From: Callipepla californica brunnescens
Lineage: Eukaryota > Chordata > Aves > Galliformes > Odontophoridae
NCBI GenBank assembly: GCA_023055505.1
Contig: JALIRH010000010.1
Coordinates: 5,147,501-5,211,500, forward strand
Length of the DNA: 64,000 nucleotides
Reading direction: 5' to 3'
Shown here: positions 1 through 12,323 of the stretch, one piece after another
Numbering within the stretch: position 1 is the stretch's first letter
How the letters are laid out: each line of letters starts with the position of its first letter
Notes under the pieces: generated by a model
What the model saw: only the letters and a program-made list of their open reading frames with translations
Databases searched by the model: none
Told to the model about the DNA's origin: nothing
Made by a program: the position numbers and the translations under genes

Positions 1-3000
1 GGTCTAATGCAACACTGAAGTGCCTGCTAGATCTCACTCCTGTGTTTTTGCAAGCTCTGTAACCACTACTGAGCCCTGAAGTAGGCTTCAAATTTGGAAA
101 TCCTAAGAAAATTGAATAAGCATCACATGGATTTGTCACTGACTACCCTCTGGCAGAATTACTAAACCCAAAGCCCTTTAATGTATAACACAGTGAAGAT
201 TTGAATATTATCTGTGCAGTCAATATACATGCATCAGTTCTAAAAATATCAGTCTCAGAACTGTTTCTGCTCCACTGCTCTGGCTTTATGATGTGAATGA
301 TGTAAGAAGCTCCGGTCTAACAGCTTCCTGTACAGTATTTGACTGATGGCATTTACACAGTCTCCTCATCTCCTCAGAAACAGTTCTACAATGCCTGTTT
401 TTTAATTTTGCAGGTAAAATTCAGAGTTTGAAGCATTACCAATTAAACAATATACTAATCAGTCTCTTCATGGCTGCTCTAATATTTTTGAATCAAGAAA
501 GCCACTGAGACTGCCACACACCCAAACTGTGCAGAGACTGTCATCTTCCCTGATGAATATTACATTTTCAGCACTGCTGTTTTTTTCCCCTGACATCTAA
601 CAATACAAGCTCAAGCCCAATTTGCTTTGCTTAACGATCCAAGATCTTTCTCATCACTATTTATTTTCAGATTTTTCCTGTCCCTGTCTCCACACCTGTA
701 GGTTTAATCTCCCTCAGAACACTTTACCTGAATCTGTTTATTTTGCCAGCATACCTAATTGCAGGGGTTTCTGCAGTCCGTTTAATGTGAAAGTCCATAG
801 CTTCTCACGCTAAACATGAACTCTGAATTTCATGAAAGCAGGACGTTCCAAGGCAATTTCAGTGCTTTTCATCTACTAGTGCTAAAGTATATTTTCACAA
901 TGTTTTTCAATGGTTTCCACAAGCACAGGCTGCCTTCTACAGCCAGCCTCACTTGCTTCCTCTGTGCAACGCAAAGCAAATATTGTGGCTCCTCCAACAG
1001 ACCACCAGCAACTATCAGGGGAAAGCCAGCCATCCTCTAGTGCTCAACCTCAGTCCCTCTAACACATGCATAGCTAAGTTTCACAGTGTACATGTAAAAA
1101 TTAAACAATCCTATTTGCAGAATTAATTTGCAATTGCTTTGTGTAGAAAGGTTTTGTATTCTCAAAATTAAAGGCAGCTGCTTAGCTCTTACATTTTCAC
1201 AGAGTTTTCACAGATCTCTGGCTTTGAGAGTTTAGAGGGAAAGGCAATCACTAGTAAGAATTCTGGACACCTAAGTTAGACCAATGTGCATTCTAACTTC
1301 ATTCTTATTACTCATACCAATATTCATTTGAAATGTTTTATACTTTTTAATAAAGGGTGTCTTTATACTTTCAAAATCCCCAATAAAACAACCATAGAAT
1401 CTCTGTAGAAAACACCTGTGATAATCACATTAAAAATATCCTGGCCTCTTCTATCCCTGAGCACACTTCAGAAGGCACCATACTGACAAAGGTAGGCAGC
1501 GTAAAATAAGCTAAAGACGCAGAAAAACCATCATGCAGAACAGCAAAAAATCCCTCTATGCATGCTTCCAGTTGTGCTCATCACACTGTAATGAACTACT
1601 GAGTTACACTGATATTTGCTCACTCAACACATTCACACATCTGGATACCTTCACTCACCTTCTGTCCTGCAGGAAACTGTGCTGGTCTCTGTGGGCAGCC
1701 AATGTGCTTTAGCTCTTCTGAAGCAGCACAGACCTCCCGCTTTCTTCTGAGAACCACTATGCTTCTTGAACAGACTTTTACAGACTTGAAGGCAGAACAC
1801 CAAGAAATTCTTGGTTTTTGTTTTTTTGCTTTTTACACTATCCTGAGCCATTCTCTGTACATACCAGCTATCGCTTGTGCTATATAAATGGAGGAGTACA
1901 CATGGAATAGGAAAAAAAGAGACATTAAGCATACAACTGGATAAATTCCTGAATAACTAAATCTTTCAATAAATCTCTAAATTAACATGAATTTAGACTG
2001 TACTAAATCTGCAAGATTTTTTTTTCTACATATTACAGTGGTGACATATTAACAACAGCAGTAATTAGTTCCTGAAATAGTGTAAATCCACAGGTTTACT
2101 TGTCTTTCAGAGGAAAAACTTCCAGCTGACGTGCAGAGATTCCTATATAACCAGTGTTTGTGTTTTGCAAAAATGTTACCTAAATTTTTTTCTGAAGTTG
2201 CATGAAAGTTTTTACACATCTCATCATTCAAGTAGTTCCTCATAATGTTCTAGCGCTGCATCAGAGGCTGCCTGACAGTAGTATCTTGTAAACTCTGCTA
2301 CTGCGAGACTCTGAGAGAAATTCTAACTCAGTGCACTGGAGTTGTTGCTTTACTGACTGACTGTTTAACCTGAAACAAACAAAAAAAAAAAATCAAATTT
2401 TTAAAAACTCTTACCACCTACACTGAGAAAAAGTCAATTCTTCTGAAGTGGGTTACGCGGGACATTGAGAAATTATAAGTTCCAGAATTTTATATTTGAA
2501 ATCCTAGGAAAATGACATGTTTCTTTTTTTTCATAGAGAAAAACTCCTCAAAGAGAGAACTTGCTTTTCTGACACTTATTGGTATAAACCATTTCAACCA
2601 AGAAATACCAGACAATACCACAGTGACAACCTCTGCAAAGACACACTTGGTCTGTTCTAAAAATGCTGGCATCAGGAGTGTGGATGACAATCTATGAACT
2701 AAAACTAAGGAAAACATGTTTGCATTTCATGCAAAAGAAGGCAACTGACAGTACATTCCTAATACTTATGTTTATTATGAAAGTCTCTCCAAATTAAAAT
2801 AGCCCACAATATTGAGTAGTTCCAGAGACTTTATGAGGAATAATTATTTTCCATATTAAAAAAAGAAACAACCAACAAAACCAAATAGAGTAAACACAAA
2901 ATAACTCCTGAAGTTCTATGCAACAGCTGTACATAACAGGACTTTCAGCTAGCTAGCACATCACTGTGTCTGGGACAGCGGAGTTCCTACATATCATTGC

Positions 3001-3438
3001 ATTTCTGAAAGAGTTGCTCAAGCGCAGGAATGAAAACACAGGTGAAATAGTGTCATCTGCCTCACTCTGACCCTGTCCTGCAACAGGCAGTCAACATGCA
3101 CAATACAGTATGAGAGCTTGTCTGTGAAACTTAAATCCTGGGACTACAAGAAGATGAAGTTCAACAGAAGCTATAAAATGTCTTTAATTACACAGATCAT
3201 TTTAGTTTTGGTAAGGTAATAATTTTGGTTTTTTCTCATACATCATCATTGTCACAGCTACAAAATGTAATTTCATAACATTTCCATCCATGTTTCAAAT
3301 GGAAAGCAATTTCAGAAATAGAATTCTGTACAGACACATTCAAACACTGTGTTTTCATTGCAACTACAATCAGAAATCCATACAATATAAAGGCTATACA
3401 TGTGTGCCACTTTTCCAAACTTCTATTAGGGCTTTCTG

Positions 3439-3463
3439 AAAAAAAAAAAAAAAAAAAAAAAAA
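3439..3463. repeat. A25 homopolymer
   Basis: Uninterrupted run of 25 A on the plus strand (U-run in a CERS6-sense transcript). No CR1 or retropseudogene body is seen upstream of it. Confidence 0.9.
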
Positions 3464-5556
3464 GAAATAGAGAATAAGGTTGTCCTCCTGAAGTTCCCAT
3501 GAGGTACCTGCTCCAAATCAAACCCATTAAAGCAAGTAATACAAATTGTTTTTTCCTTATGGTTTAAAGGCAACTGTAGTTTGCAGAACACTGAAGTTAG
3601 GCCTAACAGGTTTTACATTACAGGAAGGATAAAAAGTATTCAACAGCTTTTCTTACAACAAATGTCACAAGTAGTAGACAAGTAGAAGACATACAAAAAT
3701 GGATTGTAGCAAATAGATTAAAAAAATTACTAAAGCATCAACTGTAGAAAACCAATGATAGCCCATATTTCAGTGAGAATACAGAAGGCTGCTAATGAAA
3801 AGAAAGAACATAACAGGCATTATGCTTCCTAGTAGAACAGGCTGCATGAAACACGCAGTGTCAAAATCAACTCAACTGATCACTGTCATTTGCTGCAGGG
3901 TAACAACTTCTGCTATCATGTTCCGTTCGAAACTAAGTGATTTTCATTCAAAACAGACACAGATTTAAGACAAGAATCATTTTGCTGTAAGCAAAGCTTT
4001 AGTGCATGTACTTGGGTCTCAGAAAAAGGTTTTGGCATCAGCAATCACACAGAATGGTCCCAGACTGAAACAGGAACATCTGAATCTGTTTCAATTCTGC
4101 TAGAGTCATTAAATAATTAACACATAGAAAAACTACAAAACAGCAACAAGGAAACAGCATGGGACGCTTTGGTATTATAGAACTAACACTATATAACAGC
4201 AATCAAGATCCAAATGACTCCAGCGTTCCCCATTGTTGTTTCATTAGATATTTCTTCAATTTTCTGCAGTGTTCATTTCAGTGTTTGTTTTTGTTTTGTT
4301 TTCTTAAGAAAAAAAACTAACAACATATATATATATATTTTTTTTCTGGTACAAAACATGACAATATGAAAAGAAGTAAGCAAAAGGAGACCTGAATCTT
4401 ATTTTAATAAACTCTGGACTGGCTAGGGAGAGAAGAAAAACTCCTACCATTTACTAACAAGCTCTACACATCACTTCCTCATTTTTCTACTTCAACATCT
4501 TAACCACTGTGCCGTGTACTGTACTATAGAAAGAGAGCATAGAGGTTGAAGATAAATAGGTTATAGAATACAAATCCTCATTTCTAAAATGACAATTCTA
4601 CAAAAAGTATGAATATACAGAACCTTTTAAGATATCACATTTACCATGAGCCATTGGAATCACTTTAATAAATTTTCAGGAGTATATGTGATTATCCTCT
4701 ACATATGGTAACCTTCAAAAGCACCTCACAAAGCTCTTCAGCAAAGAAGCAAACAAATTCAACTGAAAAGGAAACAAGTGCATGATATTCTCTGGAAGAT
4801 GAAGCCAAAGTTTTGACATCCATTGGTCGAAGCAATGAATCAAAACATGGTGCCAAGTATGATCACAAAGACACTTGGCCGTTCTCAGTAAGGACAGAAA
4901 AAAAAACATAAGAATTCTTAATCTCCACTAAAAATTGTTTAGCAAAGTTTAGTTAAGTACATGAAGCTTCTTTGCTCTTACCCCATTTCCACAAATACAC
5001 CTTTTGACTCAGTTACTTTGCCTATTTTCCAGACATATTTGTTTTTATTCTAGGCTGCTAAGAATGGACTCCAAAAAGCCTGGTTTATAGGAGATAAATA
5101 AGTTACTGGGGGTCAGATGAACCACAGTGAGCATTTACATACTTTAGTGCGTAATAGATGCAACTTAGTTTAGAATTCAAATTAATTTAAATCTAAGCTT
5201 CAATTGAAGTTTCATTATTTAACAGTGAGGATACACTAAGCCAGAGGCAGTTAGTCAACTCCTGTTGTAACACTGACTGTAGTCTGAATCAATACAATAC
5301 AGAACATCTAGTGAGGATCAACAGGGACCAAGGTTACCTGCCTCTTGTTTGGAAATTGTTAATGGGAACTGTTTTCTGTTCAGATATAGACATTACAGTA
5401 CTATAGGCGTACACTGACAGTTGAGAGCAATACTCTGTCCCCACGTGAGATGAAATATTTGCCAGAATGCCATTTTTGTAACTATCTTTGCAAAAGGGAA
5501 ATCCAGTAGAGACTGAAATGAGCATCATGAAAGAGGCATGTTAGTCCTATTCACCA

Positions 5557-5740
5557 GAGGCTGGTTGGCACTGGAACAGGCTCCCCTGAGCAGTGCACAA
5601 CCTCAAGTGGCCAGAATTCAAGGAGCTTTTGGACATTTTTAGACATAGGATTTGAATTGTGGGTGGTACTGTGTGGAGCCAGGAGCTGGACTTAATGATC
5701 ATTGTGGGTCCCTTCTAACTCTGGATATTCTATGATTCTA
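5557..5740 (+). mobile_element. CR1 LINE 3' fragment
   Basis: Truncated CR1 retrotransposon in plus orientation, antisense to CERS6. It has the typical 'ggaacaggct' region, the 'ggacttaatgatc...gggtcccttctaac' block and the ending 'tctatgattcta'. It is diverged and coding-dead. Its position allows it to fall inside a long CERS6 3' UTR. Confidence 0.85.
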
Positions 5741-6584
5741 AAATATAATTCTCAAGGACCATCTTAACAGATCAGATTTCAGATTTAACAATTCTTATTC
5801 AATAAATCCCAAGATCATTTTGTTTTAAAACCTTAGTATAATCTTAAGAATAAATTAAACAGTGGCCACTTCAAATACTGTAAATGGGACAGTCTCTATT
5901 GCAATCATGGTATCCTCATATGCATTACTTGTGTTATGTGCTATCTTCATATGTATAACGTGCATTGAAATCAGAGGCACAGGAGACAAATGAAAAAAAT
6001 TAGAGGCAAAGAAGCTTTTAGAGGAGAGAGAGAGATTTAAATGAGACTCCCTTAGTCCCTCAGATATACTCAAGGACATACAAACTGAAACTACTCAGTT
6101 ATAAAGGATGCTGCATGAGTAGCAATACAGTCAGTTTTTCTCCCATGACTTAGAAGTTTTTTGTTATCTTACCTTTGTTCTCTACTAAGTGGTGGTACAA
6201 TTTTCATTCATACTATTCTGTCCTTATTTTCAGCACATCTTTTGCTAATATGCAAATGGTTCCTATGAGTAATAAAAGTGTCAGAAGTTTATAAGACTCA
6301 CAAGTAGAATAGAACAAATCTTTCTTTTTTTTTTTTTTTTCCAAAAAAAGAGAAGTAGCAACAAAACTTTCTTCAGTGAAGTCTGTATACAGTAGAGCCT
6401 TTAAACATCTTTTATGATGCCAGAAACCATCAGTATTTTACCATTTGCATAGGTGGAAGGAATAAGACATATTTCCTGGACTAGACTTTCAACTGAAGAC
6501 AGCATTCCAATACCGTTGAATATAGAAGACACTCTGTTAGATTTTTTTTCCTGGTTTACTCCTTCCTTTCATATTTTTTTCTTA

Positions 6585-6664
6585 CATGTATATGTATACA
6601 TATATATATATACACACATACATACACATACACGCATATATATGTATAAATATATATATATGTG
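6585..6664. repeat. TA/CA-rich microsatellite
   Basis: About 80 nt of alternating pyrimidine-purine sequence: TA runs interleaved with CACATA and GTATA units. It is strongly self-complementary. An open frame reading mostly Tyr-Ile-His crosses it and is not a gene. If the CERS6 3' UTR reaches this far, it would be transcribed. Confidence 0.9.
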
Positions 6665-6799
6665 TAAGTCTTTGGTCTACAAGCACATTGGTTCTGTGTA
6701 CACATACACAATACTGTTGAACAGTAGGTTGCATAGAGTCTGTTGCCCGAGAACCTTGCCTACTTTTGGCACTGCTGTTACAAATCACAGAAAGATGTC

Positions 6800-8135
6800 C
6801 TGTGAGAGTTTTATGAACCTTCGCATCCTATATCAAACTTTGATCTAGGAAGAAGTGAGTTAAAATGATGTTTATTTTAGGTATTATTTTGTCTTCTTTG
6901 GGACACAGTTTGTAAATCTTGGATGAAATAGGAGAGCAAAATTATTTGACAGACACTCAATTTTATTTATAAAAGTGATAGAATAGTGATAAGCCTTCAA
7001 AGTTTTACGTTAAGTATTATTTTAAGTGAATTCTGCTCAAGTTTTCATGCATTTAAACTACTTCTAGTAATGTATGACATTCTGCCTTTTCTCTCTTCAG
7101 CCTACTAAAAAAGTGGCAATAACTGTAAGAATGATACCTAGAATAAACTGTGTCCAAGGAAGCAATGACTTTTCATCTGCTCTCTCTTTTCTTTTCTTTT
7201 TTTTTTCCTTCTCTGCTCTCATCCCTCTGAACTTGCAAGAGTAGTTTCAGGAGTGAGTTCTGGATTCACAATGGTGCACTTGAACAAGTACCTTTCAACA
7301 TGGAATCTCTGTAAAAAGCTGCAATCTAAAAATGTCAAAAATTGCAAGGAAAAATAAAAGACAAGAATGAGTGTATCCCAACTGCTGACATCAACACTTC
7401 TGGACATTAGCACAACTAATCAAATCTACTTCTAATGCAATTAACCACCAATTTTGAATTTTAGGTTTTGCTAAAATAACATTTCCACAATCACAATGGT
7501 TCTTTTTCCTCTAATTACTAATGGACCATATTACCTAGTATTCAAAATATCAATCCAGTCCTTTAAAACTTTATGTGGGAGGAATGGCTGATATGATTTG
7601 ATAGGCAGTTTCAAAACCAGCACTTTAAAACACAAAGGTAGCAAAAACATCTGAAGCAGAACTAGAATCTGTAAAGTTATGTTCTATCTTTTGTAAGTAA
7701 TAAATCAAGCAACTATTATTTATAGCAGACTCAGCAAAAGCAACAGGGATAGACAGAAGAGATCAGAGCATGATGCTCTCCACCACTGAGAATCCCAACA
7801 GATAAAGTTTGAGAATGGATGTTCCCTTTTGTCCAGAAGTTCACAGAAAGAATACAGAATAAATAATATTTCAAAGATGGTACAAGTCAAAATACTGCTC
7901 CCATTGTGTCAATTACATACACATACAGCATGCCTACCTACGTATACAGAATGATGTGTTGTCTTCATTCACAAACAGGGAGTATGGCAGTGCACTATCA
8001 GAATGCTTTGATACTCCTATTTTTTTATTTGTTTTTTTTTTATGCTGAGATATATGAAGAAACCGCATTCACAACTTATAATTTACTTACAGTAGCAAAC
8101 AGTTCATTCTGTTTGTGTCTTGAGACACTCAAAGA
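6800..8135 (-). other. CERS6: CERS6 3' UTR, proximal part (limit uncertain)
   Basis: Non-coding sequence directly after the CERS6 stop codon, with no further exon recognised. Mammalian CERS6 has a 3' UTR of several kilobases, so the transcript may run well past 6800 and include the CR1 and microsatellite below it. Minus-strand AATAAA hexamers occur at 8024-8029, 6962-6967 and 6871-6876. The sequence alone cannot say which is used. Confidence 0.5.
8024..8029 (-). promoter_or_regulatory. Candidate proximal poly(A) signal of CERS6
   Basis: AATAAA on the minus strand, 107 nt after the CERS6 stop codon. A TG-rich stretch (CTGTTTGTG, about 7971-7979) lies downstream in the transcript, as expected for a cleavage-stimulating element, though somewhat far away. 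The hexamer sits in an A-rich run and could be fortuitous; distal signals are equally possible. Confidence 0.25.
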
Positions 8136-8297
8136 TTAATGCTCCTCTGAGCAAGTGCTACCAGTAAGATACCCGTTTGTCCCATTGGCACCACCAGTCC
8201 CATTAGTGGTGACAGTGCTGTGCAGGGTCTTTGAACGAGGTACTGTTTCTTCCTCATCTGAGCTTGACTCAATGTCACTTCGGTCATCCTTTGTTAC
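8136..8297 (-). CDS. CERS6: CERS6 exon 10, terminal coding part (cytosolic C-terminal tail)
   Basis: Terminal coding stretch of 162 nt: 53 codons plus TAA. It reads [20 protein letters not shown], then [20 protein letters not shown], then [13 protein letters not shown]. The acidic-serine block [13 protein letters not shown] is the casein-kinase-2-type phosphorylation region of ceramide synthase tails and is almost identical to human CERS6 ([16 protein letters not shown]). The Asn-Gly-Thr-rich tail ending near T-N-G-Y-L-T-G is diagnostic for CERS6; CERS5 and CERS2 tails differ. The acceptor is CAAACCCTACAG. The tail carries a small repeat ([12 protein letters not shown]), slightly longer than the human version. 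The 3' UTR follows directly toward lower coordinates. Confidence 0.97.
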   Translation of the reverse strand, partial: VTKDDRSDIESSSDEEETVPRSKTLHSTVTTNGTGGANGTNGYLTGSTCSEEH

Positions 8298-11200
8298 CTG
8301 TAGGGTTTGAAGAAAAAGCAAGCAGTTGACAATTTTAAGGAAAGGATGGAGTTGTTTTTTTTTTTATTCAACCTAGAATCAGAGAATTCAAACAGTTTTT
8401 AATTGGAGATTTGAAAAAGTGGAATCAGTTCTGGCACATTTCTCCTCCTGCCTAGCACTCTCTTCAGACACAGCTGCTTCTACACACAACCTCTGAGAGC
8501 AGAGGTAAAGTGAGAACTTAGCACTGATGCATTCAACGTAGTACACTGAAGGGAGAGCACAGTGCTCAGTGCAAAGGGTAGTACCTACTAAAAGAAGCAA
8601 CAATTCCAACTCCCTAGTTCAGCCTAGTCCCTGTACATTTGCCCTCCCACTTAACAACTTTATTTTCTGTATCTTCAGTACATGTGTAGGCTCATAACTG
8701 GTACAGGTATTGCTATACTTCCTTTGGGGTACTTCTCTTTGACTTGACAGTGTCAGGATAAAGGCAAAATATTCACACTAACCTCTTTCCCTTCACTTCC
8801 TAAGTAATTCTCTAGAGACTGTACAGCTCTCAGGAAACGTGATGTGGGCTGGCAGTAGAAGGTGGAAGTATTAGCCTAAACATAGCTCACTGCACCAGGC
8901 AATTGCAGTCTCTGATCTCAGAAAAATGGTGAGAATGGTGGTTGGAAACACATGACATAGTCCAGTCCTATCACAGGAACCACACGTGCAATTGAGCAGT
9001 TCAACCATCTGTCCAATTTTTCCATTAGAAAGTTGCCTCAGAAACACACTGGCCTTAATCACTAGTGATTTTCTGCTAATTCCCTGCTGAACTTAATTCC
9101 TGACAATTTATACCCATTTACTTTATGAATTCTACTCCTTAGGCTAAGGAGTCTGCTCTTCTCTTTTGTAGAGCTTGCAGAGTGTCACAAGTGAAGATCA
9201 CTAAGTTTGAGATCTGAACATCGAGTCCCCTCAGAATCACTAAGGTGACCTTGCACCCTAAGCAAGGAAAAGAGGGGGGACAACAAGTGGAAAGACAACA
9301 ACAGGCAGGATAAGGAGAGCAAAAGAGAGAAGAGAAAAGAAAATCCCACTAACAAAAAGCCCTGCCGATCCTCTTCTTCAGTGTTGTTGTTTTTTTTGTT
9401 TTGTTTTGTTTTTTCCAGGAGGTAACAATGGCACTGCCAATGTCTCATACAGCTCCCAGTAACTGCCCATAACTCAGGTCAGAAAAGACCTTGGGAAGTC
9501 TATACCTAAGCTCCTTCTCAAAGCAGGGTCAGAAGTGAGGTAAGGAAAAGTTAATCACAGATCTTTATCCAACCTGGGCTTAAAAATCTATACAAATGGT
9601 AGAATTATATCAGATGAAGTAAAATAAAACAAAACAAAACAAAAACAAACAAACAAACAAACACAAAAAAAAACTATGAACAGAAAGAGGCACGAAGTTT
9701 AAGTTGTCTGCAAATTTAAAGATGCAGCTTTCCATTCGTGTTTGTATTCCCATTTGTATAGCTGAGCTTCCTAATTCTGTCAGGATCTATCCATGCTGTA
9801 TAGATCACCACATCTGACAGTTATGGTTGACTTTACCATAGTGAATGGGCACAAAGAAAACATGTGAGAAAACACATGGCAAGACTTATCCCCAAAGAAA
9901 CCAAAACAATTACATAACAGGGAATGTCACTTAATGTAATTTTTTGCTTACAGTAAATCTTCTATATTCCAGAAAGCTCTGGAGGCAATTCTATTGTCCA
10001 GCTGTTGCTTCAGAAATGACTATTTCCCTTTGAGGTTCCCAGTGCTGCTACTGTCCTTACAATATCATAAACCTGAGTGGCACCACTCTGTTTCTGAACA
10101 GAGAAAAAAGAAACACACAACTTCCTTATACCTGTAGCTGTTTTAGTGTGAATGTTTAGCAGGGCCACAATTCTGGCACCTGTGAAATTGGACTTCAGCT
10201 GTGGTCAGAAATTCTATGCCATACCTATACTGTTTCCATTAACAGATTACTTTAGTCTCTCTCATATACAGGGACTCTTATATTACAGTTGTTGTAGACA
10301 GAGAAATACACTTAGAATTACACTTTTATCAGACAAAATAGAATGGGCTCAAGAAGGTGTATCTTAGATTAGTGTGAGGGCAAGCTCATCATCAGAAAAT
10401 TCTGTCTTCATCTTAAGTTCTCTTAATATAGCAGATTTACTGCTAAATCTTCTGGTAGGGTCTACCCCAAAGCCAATTAATTAAAAGAAAATCCTATGAT
10501 TCAGCCACTTAAAAAATGTAGAAAGTAACATATCAGGGTCTTTGCACTTAAAACATGGGATGAATATAGCAGTACTTAATTCTCTTTGTTTATTTCCAAA
10601 ATAATCAATTGGAGTAACTCCTGAAGAGAGTGTTTAGAAAACACATATCTAGATTTATAAAGCATATATTCTAAGCATAGCAGAGAGTAAGAAACAGATC
10701 ATCAGGATTACTTACAAATTTCATGATAATAAATTACTGGGCTGTTGCAAAGGTGGGTAACAGTAGTACAACAACAGAACAATAACTAAGGACGAAGATC
10801 TACTGTAAGATATACATAATGTGCTGTGATAGCACTGCTTATTTTATACCATAGAAACTGAGAGAATGCGGTTGCAAATGAACAATGTTATGATCTAGAG
10901 GAAGACTCCTAGTATATGCAGTTTTAACCTGGTCATTGTCATGCTGCAAGTAACTGACCCTGCTTTCATACAATCTAAATCTCTTTGGTTGAACCACAAG
11001 GCAGAGTACCTATGTTCTCGCATATGCTTCCTGAGTGGTGCCAGAGTAGTGCTTATCCTGCCAATATTTATGTGTAAAAATGGTTGTAACACAATAACAC
11101 CAAGCTACTATGAATATTAAGTGTTGTACAGACAACAAGAAAAACAGCCTTAAAAGATAGCCTTCCTTCAAATATATAAATACAAATGATGAATTAAAAA

Positions 11201-12166
11201 AATCAGGCAGAAACTGCAAAACAAAAACAACAAACACTCTAGTATTTTGCAGAATATATCTTCTTTATAGTAAATGTAAAGAAACTTACATGCAAGGGGT
11301 TCCACTTTCCAGCCTTCCAATGCAGCACAAGGGAAAGGATAGACAAGCAGAATAAGAGAAGGTGCGAAACAACAGGCCAAGTTCTGAAGTGTGTTCACAG
11401 AAAGCAGTTATCTACGAAACAGTTCCTATTCCATTTGGGGTGGCCACATATCTAAAATAATTACTTACGAGCTCTAGTCCTGTAGGGCAAAATACAATGT
11501 ACTTTACACAATCCTTAGGTGTAACAATAATAGTCCAAATGAAAGTGCTGTTTCTGCGCACAAAGTGAATTACACCTCCCCATCAAATGTAACTGTGACA
11601 ACAAGATACTACATTGTATCCCAAACAGTCCTTCTGGGGTGATCCTAGAAAGAAAGTAAACAGTCCTTTGCAGAGCCTCCTAAATATCAAACAACAGAAG
11701 AGGTTGTGGTTTGTAACCTTGTCACTAGCAAAGGCAAAAGAATTTCAGTTTGTGTTATTATTATCACTATCAGCTGGGAAGCTAACACTTAACACTTTTC
11801 TAACTAGTATGAAGAACAGCAACAGAACTGGCAGCCCCTAGAAAATAGTTTGCTTGTTATTTAAAATCCTATTTCCCTAGTTTAGTTTTGTTTAGTGCAT
11901 CAGGTCATTAGGGGAAACAAACAAACAAACAAAAAACCCTGCATGAAAGCATGTATAAATACACTTGAATTTATTAACTTATTTTACATTTGTTAGAGGC
12001 AGTGAAAAAAGTTTCCATGAAAATGAAATGTTTACATAAGACACGATGTGTCTTCAGTAACACGTTAGGGTTCAGGAAGAAAAAGAACCCCAAAAGTGAC
12101 CACATATTGATACTAAAACAATTAAAATAGTAAATATGAAACAGAAGTCTGGAAGTGCTGTCTTAC
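8298..12166 (-). other. CERS6 intron 9
   Basis: A 3.9 kb intron between exons 9 and 10, with a GTAAGA donor and CTACAG acceptor. It contains A/C-rich simple sequence (AAAAC and AAAC units, about 9621-9673), a T/G-rich run near 9390-9415 and a short CAAA repeat near 11920. I see no conserved exon, RNA gene or transposon in the rest. Confidence 0.85.
9621..9673. repeat. AAAAC/AAAC simple repeat
   Basis: A/C-rich simple sequence in intron 9: several AAAAC units, then AAAC units, then CACA and an A run. No transposon body is visible next to it. Confidence 0.9.
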
Positions 12167-12323
12167 CTTGCCCTTTGAAATAGCTTTGTAGGCTGCCTTT
12201 ATTATTAGGTAAGACCAAAAACAGTGCAGAATTTGAAGAACCACAAGCAGCACGTTGAAGACCCACAAGGCAGGAAAATTGCCCAGAGCTTCATACAGTT
12301 CAAACAATGTAGTGTTTAATATC
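12167..12323 (-). CDS. CERS6: CERS6 exon 9 (ceramide synthase 6, specificity loop and last helix)
   Basis: Internal exon of 157 nt. The first G completes the Trp begun in exon 8. Fifty-two codons follow: ILNTTLFELYEALGNFPALW, then VFNVLLVVLQILHCFWSYLI, then IKAAYKAISKGK. It covers the loop between the last two membrane helices, reported to set acyl-CoA chain-length preference in ceramide synthases, and then the final helix (C-F-W-S-Y-L-I conserved). The loop differs noticeably from the mammalian CERS5/6 pattern (FESWEI.GPY.SWW as recalled). The acceptor is TCTCTTCTAG and the donor is AAG|GTAAGA. The phase matches exon 8 and exon 10. The assignment to CERS6 rather than CERS5 rests mostly on the tail in exon 10. 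Confidence 0.95.

Larger units (their letters stand above)
1..6799. other. Distal 3' UTR and/or intergenic sequence downstream of CERS6
   Basis: AT-rich sequence with no supported coding exon on either strand; all open frames are short and lack homology or splice support. It holds an A25 run (3439-3463), a CR1 fragment (5557-5740), a T16 run (6325-6340) and a TA/CA microsatellite (6585-6664). In mammals NOSTRIN follows CERS6 in the same orientation. I looked for a NOSTRIN first exon on the minus strand and could not recognise one. Confidence 0.6.

Noticed and set aside
1..6799. Search for a NOSTRIN first exon downstream of CERS6
   Set aside because: No recognisable coding start or exon on the minus strand.
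6453..6848. Plus-strand open frame of 131 codons
   Set aside because: It is sustained by the TA/CA microsatellite (Tyr/Ile/His runs) and has no homology.
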